This document shows positions 1-9,742 of a DNA stretch of 64,000 nucleotides, piece after piece. How positions within the stretch are numbered: position 1 is the stretch's first letter; each line of letters opens with the position of its first letter. Made by a program: the position numbers and the translations under genes. The DNA is from Trichodelitschia bisporula (lineage: Eukaryota > Ascomycota > Dothideomycetes > Phaeotrichales > Phaeotrichaceae): assembly GCA_010356995.1 (NCBI GenBank), contig ML996688.1, positions 930,001 through 994,000 of the forward strand, in the 5' to 3' direction. The notes under the pieces are model-generated. The model ran no database searches and was not told the origin of the DNA. It saw nothing but the letters and a program-made list of their open reading frames with translations.

Positions 1-1456
1 GGATGAAACTTGTTCAGATGAATGACGTCTCCAGTTAGCATCGCAGTCGTTACTGCCCCGATCGACCACATGTCCACAGCCTTGGAATACCCTTGGTCAG
101 ATCCGGCGGCCTTATTTATGCCATGTATCTCGCTAGAGAAAGTTTAGCGATCAGCTTATTCTTGACATAAGGTTTGTCGACTTACGGCGCAGCGTAGCCG
201 TGTGTTCCAACGAGAGAGAACATCCGATGGGACGCAGCATGACCCACGGTTCCTGCAGAGGCTCGGGAGTTGGCAAGATGCCGAGCATTGCCAAAGTCAG
301 TGATAACAATCCGAGCACCATCCACAAGGGAAGTCATGAGAATGTTATCAGGCTTCAAGTCACGATGCACGATGTCATGTGCATGCAGATATTCCACGGC
401 CTTGAGAATTTGTCGGACGAAGACTGCAGCTTGAGGGTCAGAAAGCCTCCCTCCCTTGGATTGGATGAAGGAAAAGAGATCACCACCTGTGATTAGCTCC
501 TGGAATATGAAGATTGATTTTGGGCTCCAGAACACCTTCTCTAAGTGAATTATGTTCGGATGGCTGAGGTCCTGGAGTACCTCAAACTCCCGGAATGCGC
601 GGTGAGTATGAACGGGGTCGGTCCGGAAATTTTGTGCGTTGTGAGCCTTGGAGACCAGGATCTGTGGGCTGTTGGCCGACTTAGATTGGAGTCCGCGGGA
701 AGCTTCCAGTTCATTGCGAGGTAAGGCTATGTCGACAATTTTGCAAGCCAGCTGCCGATTCGTCTTGACATGGTAGGCAGCAAACACACTTCCTTGACCA
801 CCGGCTCCAAGCTGCTGGTTAGTGATGACGTACCGGTCTCTGAAGAGCTGCTCAACAGTCAGCAGAGGTTGAAGTGACTGGAGTCTGGTTCACTTGTGCT
901 TGCAGCTTATGGTCTGCGCTGAGTTGCGAGGACTTCTCTGAGCTGGCATACTGAAAACAGAGCATAAGGTATGGACTAATACGCAGCTCGTCGTTTTGCT
1001 CCAGAAGGACGCTTCCTTGCTTTCGACTGAGGCGCGTTTCAGCAACATTACCAGCTTTGCTGAGAAAGGTGCCATTGGTAGAGAGATCTTGGACGTAAAC
1101 CAATGGCGGTATGGTGCTCTCCGGATCCTCTTCGAACAGGATGCAGTGGACACGGAGATGCTTATTCGAAAGGGTACGGTCGGCAGCGTGGAATTTACTG
1201 AACACTTAAGCGATGTGACTAGCCACGCGATTAACAGGACTCTACCAGGCAGGGCTTCTGCCAATGAAGAAGTTGTCATTAGTGTAAATTGGGATGCGAT
1301 CTTCAGTAGCTTGTAGCACAAGTCAGCCTCGAGCACTGGGACTGAATTGAGCAACTCACTCTTGAATGGTTGTCCTGGTGTAGTGAACCGAATATCACTG
1401 CAGTAAACATCGAAAAATGCCACTGGTCTATTGCTGCTGCTTCCACACGCCATCAT
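1..1456 (-). CDS. FHA-domain serine/threonine kinase (Chk2/Rad53/Mek1 type), 3' partial
   Basis: Likely nuclear checkpoint or meiotic kinase that binds phosphothreonine through an FHA domain. Model: complement(join(<1..132,186..884,952..1197,1246..1309,1360..1456)); all junctions are GT-AG and keep frame. The FHA domain comes first, with FFIGRSPACKFHA, SNKH and DLSTNGTFL. The kinase domain follows, with glycine loop GAGGQGSVFAAYH, catalytic VHRDLKPDNIL, DFG in ITDFGNARH and the activation-segment end GTHGYAAPE formed across the last intron. The C-lobe continues off the window (VDMWSIGAV). I chose the first in-frame ATG (1456); another ATG lies 3 bases downstream and no earlier in-frame ATG exists, so an extra upstream exon is possible. 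There is little sequence before the FHA and no SQ/TQ cluster, so it may be closer to Mek1 than to Rad53. Head-to-head with eL41. Confidence 0.85.
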
Positions 1457-1852
1457 TGACCTGGTAATGGGCTCACGATATGCACGAGCTGTTTCGGTGT
1501 TTCGGGATGCTGCAACTGGAGTTATATTTGAACTGGTGATGACGCTGCCCAGAACCCAGCCTTTGGGCTCCACACAAACACGGAAAATCAAGTCTCCGGA
1601 GGCCCGAGCTCCACATCCTTGGCATCGCTTAGCGAGGGGCCTCCCCTCACCCACCTACAAAATGGGAGCTACACCTGCTCCTCTTCTCAACATCGCATCA
1701 CTTTCATTTTCGAAGACAAGATGTAAGTATCTTCCACTGCAACCCTTCCTTCTAGCAATTGTCATAGACAATTCTCTCTACCTTCTGCCGTTCACTATTC
1801 ATTATCTGAGCACCAACACTGACAACCTCGACAGCTCTCTGACTTTTCGAAA

Positions 1853-1980
1853 ATGAGAGCGAAGTGGCGCAAGAAGCGCGTTCGTCGGCTTAAGCGTAAG
1901 AGAAGAAAGACTCGCGCTCGCAGGTACGATCATCGCATGTGGAGCTCAAGTTCATTACTCATTCTTTGAACAGCAAGTAA
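1853..1980 (+). CDS. RPL41: 60S ribosomal protein eL41
   Basis: The smallest ribosomal protein, part of the cytosolic large subunit. CDS join(1853..1923,1974..1980) encodes 25 residues, starting MRAKWRKKRVRRLKRKRR and ending RARSK, almost all Arg and Lys, matching the near-invariant eukaryotic eL41. A 50-bp intron (gtacga...aacag) splits the penultimate Ser codon (AG|C), so only C-AAG-TAA lies in the second exon. A second intron probably lies in the 5' UTR at 1723-1834 (gtaagt...gacag), as is common in ribosomal protein genes. It is too short for ordinary ORF finders. Divergent from the FHA kinase; the roughly 400 bp between the two ATGs must serve both. Confidence 0.95.
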
Positions 1981-2636
1981 ACGTCTCCCTCCTTGACGCC
2001 TCAATTTTCCGGCAATCAACAATCACTTCCAACATCCCAGGCAAGCGCAACCTTTTCGGCAACATGATATGAACACGCCTTTGTTTGCTTTGTGGTTGCA
2101 TCGTGGATGATGGACAACGTTTGACGGGATGTGGGGTTTCGGAGGATCGTTCATGGTAGACGGCTCTAACACCGGCGGAAAGCCTTTGGGTCTGTCTTGC
2201 ACGTTCGGGATCTCAAAGAAAATCCAAGAAAGATCATCGTGCGCTGCCTTTTCCCAGTGACATCATTTACGATGTGCCTCATAAGCGATCATGCGACTGT
2301 ACCCCACATCCGATCGCCTATATTTGTGGGCCACTTTCCGGCCGTTGCGCTATGACGTCAAAGTATCCACTGCACCGCGGATGTGGCATGGCCTCGATTA
2401 CATACGAAAGGCCTAGGCCTAAGTGACAGTCTCTATCATATCGCGCAAAGCCATTCCAGCTGTATTGCCTTTTGGATGGGACTTCCAACTGTTTCCTCTT
2501 GCCTGAATTTTCATAAAATTGCGCGCATGAAATCTCCAGTATCCAACGCCACCCATACCTCACTGAGTTGTCTCGTTGATTTCTCATCCTTTCTTAATTA
2601 TCCCGCTATGGATAACGTTCCATTTAATTGCCTACT
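1981..2636. other. Intergenic
   Basis: Holds the 3' UTR of RPL41 and the 3' end of the convergent gene at 2637-3152. I see no gene, repeat or RNA structure in it. Confidence 0.6.
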
Positions 2637-3152
2637 TTACGTCAGTTCCTCATTTTCAAAGCACAAAAGGCAATACAACGCACCGTAGTAGCCCTGGTTT
2701 GCACCACCCTGTGGCTGATTACCATGGGCTGGCTGGCTGTTGTTGCCATAGGGGGATTGGGTATCGGGTCCCGGCTGGTGATACGGAGTCTGGTTGCTGT
2801 CCGCCTTGCCGTAACCTTGGTTGGTGTTGGCCTCCAGCGGCACCGCCTGATTCTTCTTCGCCTGGCGCTTCTTGATGATGATGAAGGCAATGATGGCGAT
2901 GACAAGGATAACGATCACGATGATGACGATGGCAGCGATGACACCGGACGAGATCTTCTTCTTCTTCTTCTTGACCGTCTTGGCGGCTTTAGTCGCGGCA
3001 CTGGTGGCAGAAGTGGCTTTCGTGCTGCTGGAGGTTTTGGTGGCCTTCGTCACGGCCTTCGTAGTGGCTGTGCTGCTGGTAACGGCAAGCACTGACGAAA
3101 AGAGCGAAAGAACGGTCACCAAAAAGAACGCGAGCGGCGCTTTGATACCCAT
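2637..3152 (-). CDS. Small single-pass type I membrane protein, Ser/Thr- and Lys-rich
   Basis: Family not recognised. The 171-residue product starts at ATG 3152. It has a signal peptide (about 1-23, MGIKAPLAFFLVTVLSLF), a short ectodomain of repeated Thr/Ser/Ala/Lys (for example TKAVTKATKTSSSTKATSA), a run of six lysines, then a very hydrophobic segment (about 71-93, IAAIVIIVIVILVIAIIAF) followed by KKRQAKKNQ. The tail is Gln/Asn/Gly/Pro/Tyr-rich with NQGYG and NQGYYG. The layout resembles small fungal wall-sensor or plasma-membrane proteins with an O-glycosylated stalk, but that role is inference. The last dozen residues (ALYCLLCFENEELT) look unlike the rest. A gtgcgt directly after GYYG could be a donor, so the true C-terminus may be shorter or different. 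Confidence 0.75.
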   Translation of the reverse strand: MGIKAPLAFFLVTVLSLFSSVLAVTSSTATTKAVTKATKTSSSTKATSATSAATKAAKTVKKKKKKISSGVIAAIVIIVIVILVIAIIAFIIIKKRQAKKNQAVPLEANTNQGYGKADSNQTPYHQPGPDTQSPYGNNSQPAHGNQPQGGANQGYYGALYCLLCFENEELT

Positions 3153-4220
3153 GATGGATGATGTGGGCCAAGAAATGGTTCAAAAGTTGTTGAGAGGAGA
3201 AATAAGGATTCTTGAAGAACAGGGACGAAGATATGCGGCTGCGGTGGTCTAAATATCTCGCCCGTCGCTTTCGTGCATATCTCCACCACACCCAGCGCCC
3301 ACGAAAACCTCCCAGTCGCCCTGGAAATACGCCATGAACGCAGGGTTAGCCGTTTGCAAGTTTCGTGTGCGATCCCTTTGTACCAATTACCGACGGAGGA
3401 ATCAGCCACTTTGTTCAGCTCGTTGGCTTTCATCCTCTGGATTCCTGCTGCGCTAGTGGAAAACTTGCAACATGTTGTGCGATGGTGCCGCGGTTGCCAA
3501 GGGCCTATTGCCAGCAAAGAGGCGGCGGCGTTGCAGCTTTCCTGCTTGGAGTCTAGACGGTTATCTCGACGTTGGCCAAGCTATACCGTAGGGGCCCACA
3601 GCAGGAGTTCGTCGAGTCGAAGCTGGTGTTGACCGGAAAGTCGACATTATTTCGTATTCGTCAGGATGTGCGAATGAGGGGCGACGGATACATCCGAAGC
3701 GGCGCGAGAGCACGCTTCAGGGGGGTGATCTCGCCAGTTAGGGGTCAGATGAGGTCCGGTTAAGGCTGGCATTAATCCCAAATCAGTAAAGCGGGACAGC
3801 ACTTAATCTCCCCTCGCAGCATATCTGAGAATGTGAAGATCAAATCTGACGTCTCCGATTGCTAAAATCGAAAGACAGAAGAACGCTCGACAATGATTTC
3901 TGCTCGATGACCTTGTTTTTGTGCTGGAGTTGAATTGAAGCTAGCCAGAACTTGGCATCATTAGTTCCGACTGGTGGAAAAGGCCGATTCCAGCCATTCA
4001 ATTGCACGCGATGTTATCGTTGAGCTGCAGCGACCCGGTCGACGGAACACCGCCACTACCCGTCTGCGGCCTGCTGCGCCACGCATCAAGAATCTGGCCC
4101 CCGTAATGAGGCGCAGCATGCAGACCGTGTTGGCAAGGTGAACGACTACCGGTACATGCTTCTATGATAGGCAACTTGTTCTGCTTTGGCATGAGCGGTC
4201 CGTATAACTAGCCATTGCAT

Positions 4221-4270
4221 CATATGCCCAGCTTCCACTGTAGCATTCACAGCCACAGTGGCTGCATATG
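4221..4270. repeat. Imperfect inverted repeat
   Basis: The arms CATATG...CCACTGT (4221-4241) and ACAGTGG...CATATG (4255-4270) are inverted copies around a 13-nt loop, with a few unpaired bases between the two blocks. No coding sequence nearby. Function unknown; it could be a dyad protein-binding site or chance. Confidence 0.4.
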
Positions 4271-5005
4271 AGTGACTGGGTCACTAATCAGTCCTGTTAG
4301 GACGGGCGCCTGGGACCAGGTAGGCGAAATGCATAGAGTTGGCAGACCAGAGTGTTTCGTGTCCATCACGAAGCGGTTCCTTCTCTCGAGTTCACATGCA
4401 GTGAAGAACCCATCGAGACCTAGAAACCATCCTCACTGTTTCAAAGGTCAAGCAATGCTTGCATCATTGGTTCTCTTCTATGGTGCCCGTGTCGATGTTT
4501 CCTGATAGCGACGATAACACCTTCTGCGAGTTAGTCGATTACTGGATCGAAGCTAGACTATGAGGGCAGAGCACTGGCTAGTTTGGAGGAAGGTTGGATA
4601 AGTAAATTGCAGTCGAGAGCCCGAATGCAAGACTGAGGTCATTTATGATGCAGCGCAAGGTCGAATGGCCGATCCGCATTAGATAGATGCGGCCTGGTTA
4701 CCAAGATACTGGAGAATAAGTCCCATGCAATGGAACATCGGTGGAGAAGTCTTCATGGAATTAGCTTCTATATGGAGGCAAAGTGAAGGTGAACGTATAC
4801 AGTACTGCCGGTGTTGCCCTGTGTACCTGGCCAATGCGGGGAAGCTTGTCGAGTGTACGAGCCAAGTGGGTCGTTCCTACCCCTGATCACCTGCGATGCT
4901 TGGCTCCCAATCAACAACAATCCCAGCGCGTGAGTCCTCACCAACAGACTGCCTCGACAAACGCCGTTCGCTCATTGCTTGTTCTTCCTAGGCCACCCCT
5001 TTCAC

Positions 5006-5011
5006 TATAAA
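5006..5011 (+). promoter_or_regulatory. TATA box of GH3 gene
   Basis: TATAAA in cactataaatctc, 38 bases before the first ATG of the beta-glucosidase. Transcription would start close to the ATG, so a second in-frame ATG at 5058 could serve if the first is left out of the mRNA. Confidence 0.5.
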
Positions 5012-5048
5012 TCTCTGTCCCATCCACCTAATGCTTAAACACTAGTTG

Positions 5049-7991
5049 ATGTACGCCATGACCATCCGCAAAGCGCAGGGCGAAGTCCCCGTTGACCAGA
5101 CCCTTCTCGATCCTAGCTCCGCAGAACGTTCCGACGACGACGATGACGCCTACGACGATGCCGACCTTTCAGACGCAGGCCAATACCGTGATGCCGAATC
5201 AGAGCCTTTGACTGGGGAAGGTGAAGGCGACGGGCGGAGAAAGGATGGCCGTCGGAACCCTGAGGTTGGCGGCGTCCCACCCCGCAGCAAGTCATGGGCG
5301 AGGCGTTGGCTCATTCCCACCAAGTTCGGTTGTGGTCTGATCCTGCTATTCTTCGCGACTGTCACCCTCCTTCTCATAGCTGGCGGCATGTGGGGCCTCA
5401 AGATGTCTCCGCTCGACGGACAGAGCCCACCTTGGTACCCGAGCCCTCGGGGCGGCACAGAGAAGACGTGGGCGAAGAGTTACAAGAAAGCTCATGCTTT
5501 GGTGCGGCAGATGACACTGGTTGAGAAGGTTAATGTCACGACAGGTGTCGGTTGGTCAATGGGCATGTGCGTCGGAAATACGGGTCCGGTAGAGCGACTT
5601 GGTTTCCCGAGCCTGTGCCTTCAGGATGGTCCGCTGGGGATACGATTTGCGGACAACATCACGGCTTTCCCCGCAGGTGTCACCGTTGGTGCGACGTGGA
5701 ACCGTGAACTCATGTACCTCCGCGGCAAGGCCCACGCGAACGAGGCGAGACGCAAGGGCGTCAACGTCATCCTCGGACCCGTCGTCGGACCATTGGGTCG
5801 AACTCCGCTTGGTGGGCGGAACTGGGAAGGCTTCGGCTCGGACCCAGTCCTCCAGGCTGTTGCAGCGGCAGAGACAATCCGCGGTATCCAATCTGAGGGC
5901 GTGATCGCAACCATCAAGCATTTCGTCGGCAACGAACAAGAACACTTCAGGCAGAGTTGGGAATGGGGCCGACCTAACGCCATCTCGTCCAACATTGACG
6001 ACCGGACGCTGCACGAACTTTATGTTTGGCCATTTGCCGAAAGTGTGCGTGCCGGCGTTGGCAGCCTCATGTGTTCGTATAACCAGGTCAACAACTCGTA
6101 CGCTTGCCAAAACAGCAAACTACTGAATGGTATACTCAAAGATGAGCTTGGATTTCAAGGCTTTGTGCAGTCAGACTGGTTGGCCCAGCGTGGCGGGGTG
6201 GCCAGCGCGCTTGCCGGTCTGGATATGAACATGCCAGGCGACGGGCTGCGGTGGTCCGATGGAAAGTCTCTCTGGGGCGGTGAACTCACCAAGGCAGTTC
6301 TCAATGGCTCTGTGACTGTTGAGCGCTTGGACGACATGGTTACCCGAATCGTTGCGACTTGGTATCAACTTGAGCAGGACGACACCACGAAATGGCCGGA
6401 ACTGGAAGAAGGACCAAACTTTTCGTCGTGGACTGACGAACAGATGGGATTGCTGCACCCTGGTAGCGACGACAAGACTATTGGCGTGGTTAACAAGTTT
6501 GTCGATGTGCAGAGCGAAGGCACGACCAAGCATGGAGATCTCGTGCGCAAAATCGGTGCCGAGGGTACCGTCTTGGTCAAGAACAGCGATGACTTCCTTC
6601 CCCTGGACCGGAAAGGACCCGGCAACATCGGCCACCCGTACCGAGTTGGAATCTTTGGTGACGACTCTCGCAACAATCCCAAGGGCATCAATTCATGCAA
6701 AGATCGGGCTTGCAGCGGGGGCACGCTGGCCATGGGCTGGGGCTCAGGTGCGGTCGAATACCCTTACCTGATCGCTCCACTCGACGCTCTAAAGGAGGCT
6801 TTTGACCAAGACACAGTCACTATTACGTCCTTCCCGCGCAACAAACTCTCGGTGAAAGAGGAGAAGGCCATGCGAGAGCAGGATCTCTGCCTCGTTTTTC
6901 TCAGCTCTAATGCTGGCGAGGGGTACGTCGGAGTTGGTGATCTGAGGGGAGACCGCAACGATCTGCAGCCTCAGAACATGGGGGCTTCTCTCGTCAAGAG
7001 TGTGGTTAAGAAATGCGGTAATGGCAAGGGTGATGTTGTGGTGGTTATTCACTCCGTTGGCCCTGTCCTGGTTGAAGACTACGCGGATATCCCTAACGTC
7101 AAGGCTATCCTTTTTGCAAATCTACCGGGCCAAGAGTCTGGTAACTCGCTAGTCGACGTCCTCTTCGGCGAAGTCAATCCCAGTGGGAGACTCCCTTACA
7201 CAATTGGCAAGAGCGTGAAAGACTATGGGCCAGCGGCCAAAATCATCACGGCGACTAAGCAAATCGTCCCGCAGCAGAACTTCTCCGAAGGCCTGCTCAT
7301 CGACTACCGCCACTTTGATTACTACAACATCACTCCTCGCTATGAGTTCGGCTTCGGCCTGTCGTACACCAAGTTCCAACTCTCCAGCCCAGTGCTCGAA
7401 TACAAAGACATCCCAAAGCGCCCACTTCCGTACCCGCGCTCAGGTGTCCTTCCTCCTCCGCGCTATGATACCACCATTCCCGACCCCAGCACCGCCCTTT
7501 TCCCCGCAGGCTTCAGGAAGCTGAGAAAGTATGTTTACCCATACATCAGCAGCATCAAGGACATTTCGCAGGGCAAGCCCCAGTATCCCCCAGGCTTCGA
7601 TGTGGCCCACCCATCGCCTCTCTCACCGGCTGGCGGTGGTCCTGGTGGCAACCCGGATCTCTTCAACGCCGTCGCCGAAGTCAAGGTCATACTGAGCAAT
7701 CTCGGCCCCCGGGACGGCTCCAGCGTCGTTCAACTCTATGTTTCCCTCCCTCGCAACTATGTCGATGAAGAAACCGGCGAGAAGATCGACTTTCCCGTAC
7801 GTGTGTTGCGGAACTGGCAAAAAATTGAAGTGAAGAAAGACGGACGCCAGGAAGTTGCGATGCAGGTGACGCGCAAGGACATGAGTTACTGGAGCACGAC
7901 GCGACAGAACTGGGTCATGCCGACGAAGCAGGGGATTAAGATAGAGATCGGCTTCTCAAGTCGGGATATTCGGGAAACACTGATGTATTAG
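5049..7991 (+). CDS. bglE: Membrane-anchored GH3 beta-glucosidase (BglE-like)
   Basis: Hydrolyses terminal beta-D-glucosyl residues from cello-oligosaccharides or related glucans. Intronless, 980 residues. An unusual N-terminus replaces a signal peptide: an acidic cytoplasmic tail with DDDDDAYDDADLSD at about 29-42, then a basic patch (RRKDGRR) and one transmembrane segment (about 93-113), giving a type II protein with the catalytic part outside. The GH3 N-terminal domain has LGFPSLCLQDGPLGIR, GRNWEGFGSDP, the KHF..NEQE substrate-binding region and nucleophile Asp376 in GFVQSDW. The GH3 C-terminal domain (GTVLVKN, GNSLVDVLFGEVNPSGRLP) and a fibronectin III-like end (SSVVQLYVSLP, PVRVLRNW) follow. 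This matches Aspergillus BglE-type enzymes known to carry an N-terminal anchor. Start is the first ATG after the TATA box. Confidence 0.93.
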   Translation: MYAMTIRKAQGEVPVDQTLLDPSSAERSDDDDDAYDDADLSDAGQYRDAESEPLTGEGEGDGRRKDGRRNPEVGGVPPRSKSWARRWLIPTKFGCGLILLFFATVTLLLIAGGMWGLKMSPLDGQSPPWYPSPRGGTEKTWAKSYKKAHALVRQMTLVEKVNVTTGVGWSMGMCVGNTGPVERLGFPSLCLQDGPLGIRFADNITAFPAGVTVGATWNRELMYLRGKAHANEARRKGVNVILGPVVGPLGRTPLGGRNWEGFGSDPVLQAVAAAETIRGIQSEGVIATIKHFVGNEQEHFRQSWEWGRPNAISSNIDDRTLHELYVWPFAESVRAGVGSLMCSYNQVNNSYACQNSKLLNGILKDELGFQGFVQSDWLAQRGGVASALAGLDMNMPGDGLRWSDGKSLWGGELTKAVLNGSVTVERLDDMVTRIVATWYQLEQDDTTKWPELEEGPNFSSWTDEQMGLLHPGSDDKTIGVVNKFVDVQSEGTTKHGDLVRKIGAEGTVLVKNSDDFLPLDRKGPGNIGHPYRVGIFGDDSRNNPKGINSCKDRACSGGTLAMGWGSGAVEYPYLIAPLDALKEAFDQDTVTITSFPRNKLSVKEEKAMREQDLCLVFLSSNAGEGYVGVGDLRGDRNDLQPQNMGASLVKSVVKKCGNGKGDVVVVIHSVGPVLVEDYADIPNVKAILFANLPGQESGNSLVDVLFGEVNPSGRLPYTIGKSVKDYGPAAKIITATKQIVPQQNFSEGLLIDYRHFDYYNITPRYEFGFGLSYTKFQLSSPVLEYKDIPKRPLPYPRSGVLPPPRYDTTIPDPSTALFPAGFRKLRKYVYPYISSIKDISQGKPQYPPGFDVAHPSPLSPAGGGPGGNPDLFNAVAEVKVILSNLGPRDGSSVVQLYVSLPRNYVDEETGEKIDFPVRVLRNWQKIEVKKDGRQEVAMQVTRKDMSYWSTTRQNWVMPTKQGIKIEIGFSSRDIRETLMY

Positions 7992-8649
7992 CGTGCGGCT
8001 GCTTGATTTGTGTTCCACTGTTGGCGTTCAGCGATTGCATCTTATGGGCGTATAGACTGGGAGTGCGACGGGATGGTTATGGTGTTATGCCGCTTAATAC
8101 GTAAATGCCCTCCGCTTCTGCCTCCGGAATTATGAGACGAGCAAGCTTTTGTCCTGTGCTCAAGCCTTTGCCTATGTTTTGATCCAGCCATTCGAGCCAG
8201 CTGACGTTGCACAGCGCTGCATAGGATTTCCGAGGCGCTTAGCAACAAGTGGCCTCGATCTCCTGGTCGAGACTTGTCAGGCGCTTGCAGTGCCCAGTAT
8301 AGGGCGAGCCTCAAACACGCGTCGCGTCGCATCGGTCCTCAAACACCAGCCAAGCACGGTCCGTAGCCTTAGGACGAACGGATGTCGCGCACCTTGAGCC
8401 TCAACTCCAACGCTGATACTATACATCGTACTTGGCTGCTTAGCTCGTTGCTTCTTTTTTTTAGCATGGACGAATTCGATCGATGGAAGACGTCAAAAGT
8501 TGCCTGTTCCCGCCCGAGTGTTGTACTTCCGCTCTGTAGACCAGCGGGCCCGGTCTGAACGTTCATCCCCTTGTGGATTCGGCTTATTGCATTCGCTCTC
8601 TGAAAATACCTGGGAGGATTAAAATTCCGGCGTTGACCGTCTTTTTATC
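7992..8649. other. Intergenic
   Basis: Separates two genes on the same strand. No gene seen; a TTTTTTTT tract lies near 8455. The last 200 bases should hold the promoter of the following hydrolase. Confidence 0.55.
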
Positions 8650-9742
8650 ATGTTTACCCGTGCTGTCGTGAGCACTGTGCTGCTCTTCGCATCCCTCATC
8701 AACGCCGCGCCGCAACGAACGCAGGCGAAGCAGACTTCTCAGCAGGGAGCAGCCCAAGTTCCCCAGGTACCATTTCTATGAATCCATTGGTAGTCCTGCT
8801 AACAGCCCAGGGCATCTCCCGCCTTGCCGATGGCTCTACCATGCTCGATGCCACAGTCACCGTCAAGTACACTCCCCACCCTCTTCTTCACAATCCACCC
8901 ACTAACCCCATTACAGCGGTCTTCCCCTTCGCTACCGTGTCGCAGGCCCCGCCTCAATGTTCAAAACCGCCTCCCGCGTACAAGGCGCTTCCGCCGCGGC
9001 GAACGCAACAGGGTCAATGGGACTGAACGTCCTCCTGCACGGCGACGGCGGACAATCCTTCTTCGCCTTCCCCAACGCCCCTACACAAGCTAACCTCATG
9101 GGCGTCGCCGTCCTCGCACCAAACGCCAACCTCTTCTGGGGAGGCGGCTCAGGGCTACAGCGCACGAACGGGGCGGCCCACTCCGCGGCCGTAGCAGCCC
9201 TTGTGAAGAACGAGCTGCCGAAGGTACTCGCCTTCGACCCTGGAAACGTGTGGTTCACGGGCGTGAGCGGGGGCGCGCTCATGCTCAGCGGCTTCTTCGT
9301 CCCGGCGCAGATGGCCAAGTTCCCGAATGCGGGCGTGCTGCTCGCGTGCGGGGCGATGCCGCCGCAGGTCCCCTTCGTCGATTCTGCGAACGTGGTCGCG
9401 AATACGCGGATACATTTCCAGAGCACGGTGAATGAGCTGCAGAGCTTGCAGGGGTCGATTCCGGCGGCGGTGGCGGCGTATGAGCGGGTTGCGACGCAGG
9501 CGGGGCTGGGGGCGGAAGAGATTGCGGCGCGGATGACGGTGGATAATAGTCCTGTGGGCGGGCATTGTGCGTTTGATGGGCGGGGCTTTGGGAGTGGGGT
9601 TAAGCTTGTGGCGGATAGCTTTTCGGATATCATGCAGCCGGGTGGGAATGGGCAGTTGCCTGGTGTGGGGGATGTGAGGAGGACGGTGGTGGGGAATGAG
9701 AAGTTGGTGTTTGGGGCGCAGAGGAGGCAGAGGGCTGCTTAG
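8650..9742 (+). CDS. Secreted alpha/beta hydrolase (esterase-like)
   Basis: CDS join(8650..8766,8811..8866,8917..9742), 332 residues, with introns of 44 and 50 bp and intact frame. Signal peptide at about 1-19 (MFTRAVVSTVLLFASLINA), then a short Gln-rich linker. The fold shows in GLPLRYRVAGP, the oxyanion-hole region NVLLHGDGGQSFFAF, nucleophile elbow TGVSGGALM (Ser175) and a late His in PVGGHCAFDGRGFG, the likely catalytic histidine. The acid residue is less clear (a DNSP just before that His is a candidate). Substrate unknown; the extracellular location suggests an ester in plant or wall material. The C-terminus ends in a basic GAQRRQRAA. Codon use is C/G-rich like its neighbours. Confidence 0.85.

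Larger units (their letters stand above)
3153..5048. other. Intergenic, about 1.9 kb
   Basis: Only short open frames without family features or codon bias. An imperfect inverted repeat lies at 4221-4270 (see findings). The last part is the promoter of the GH3 gene. Confidence 0.55.
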
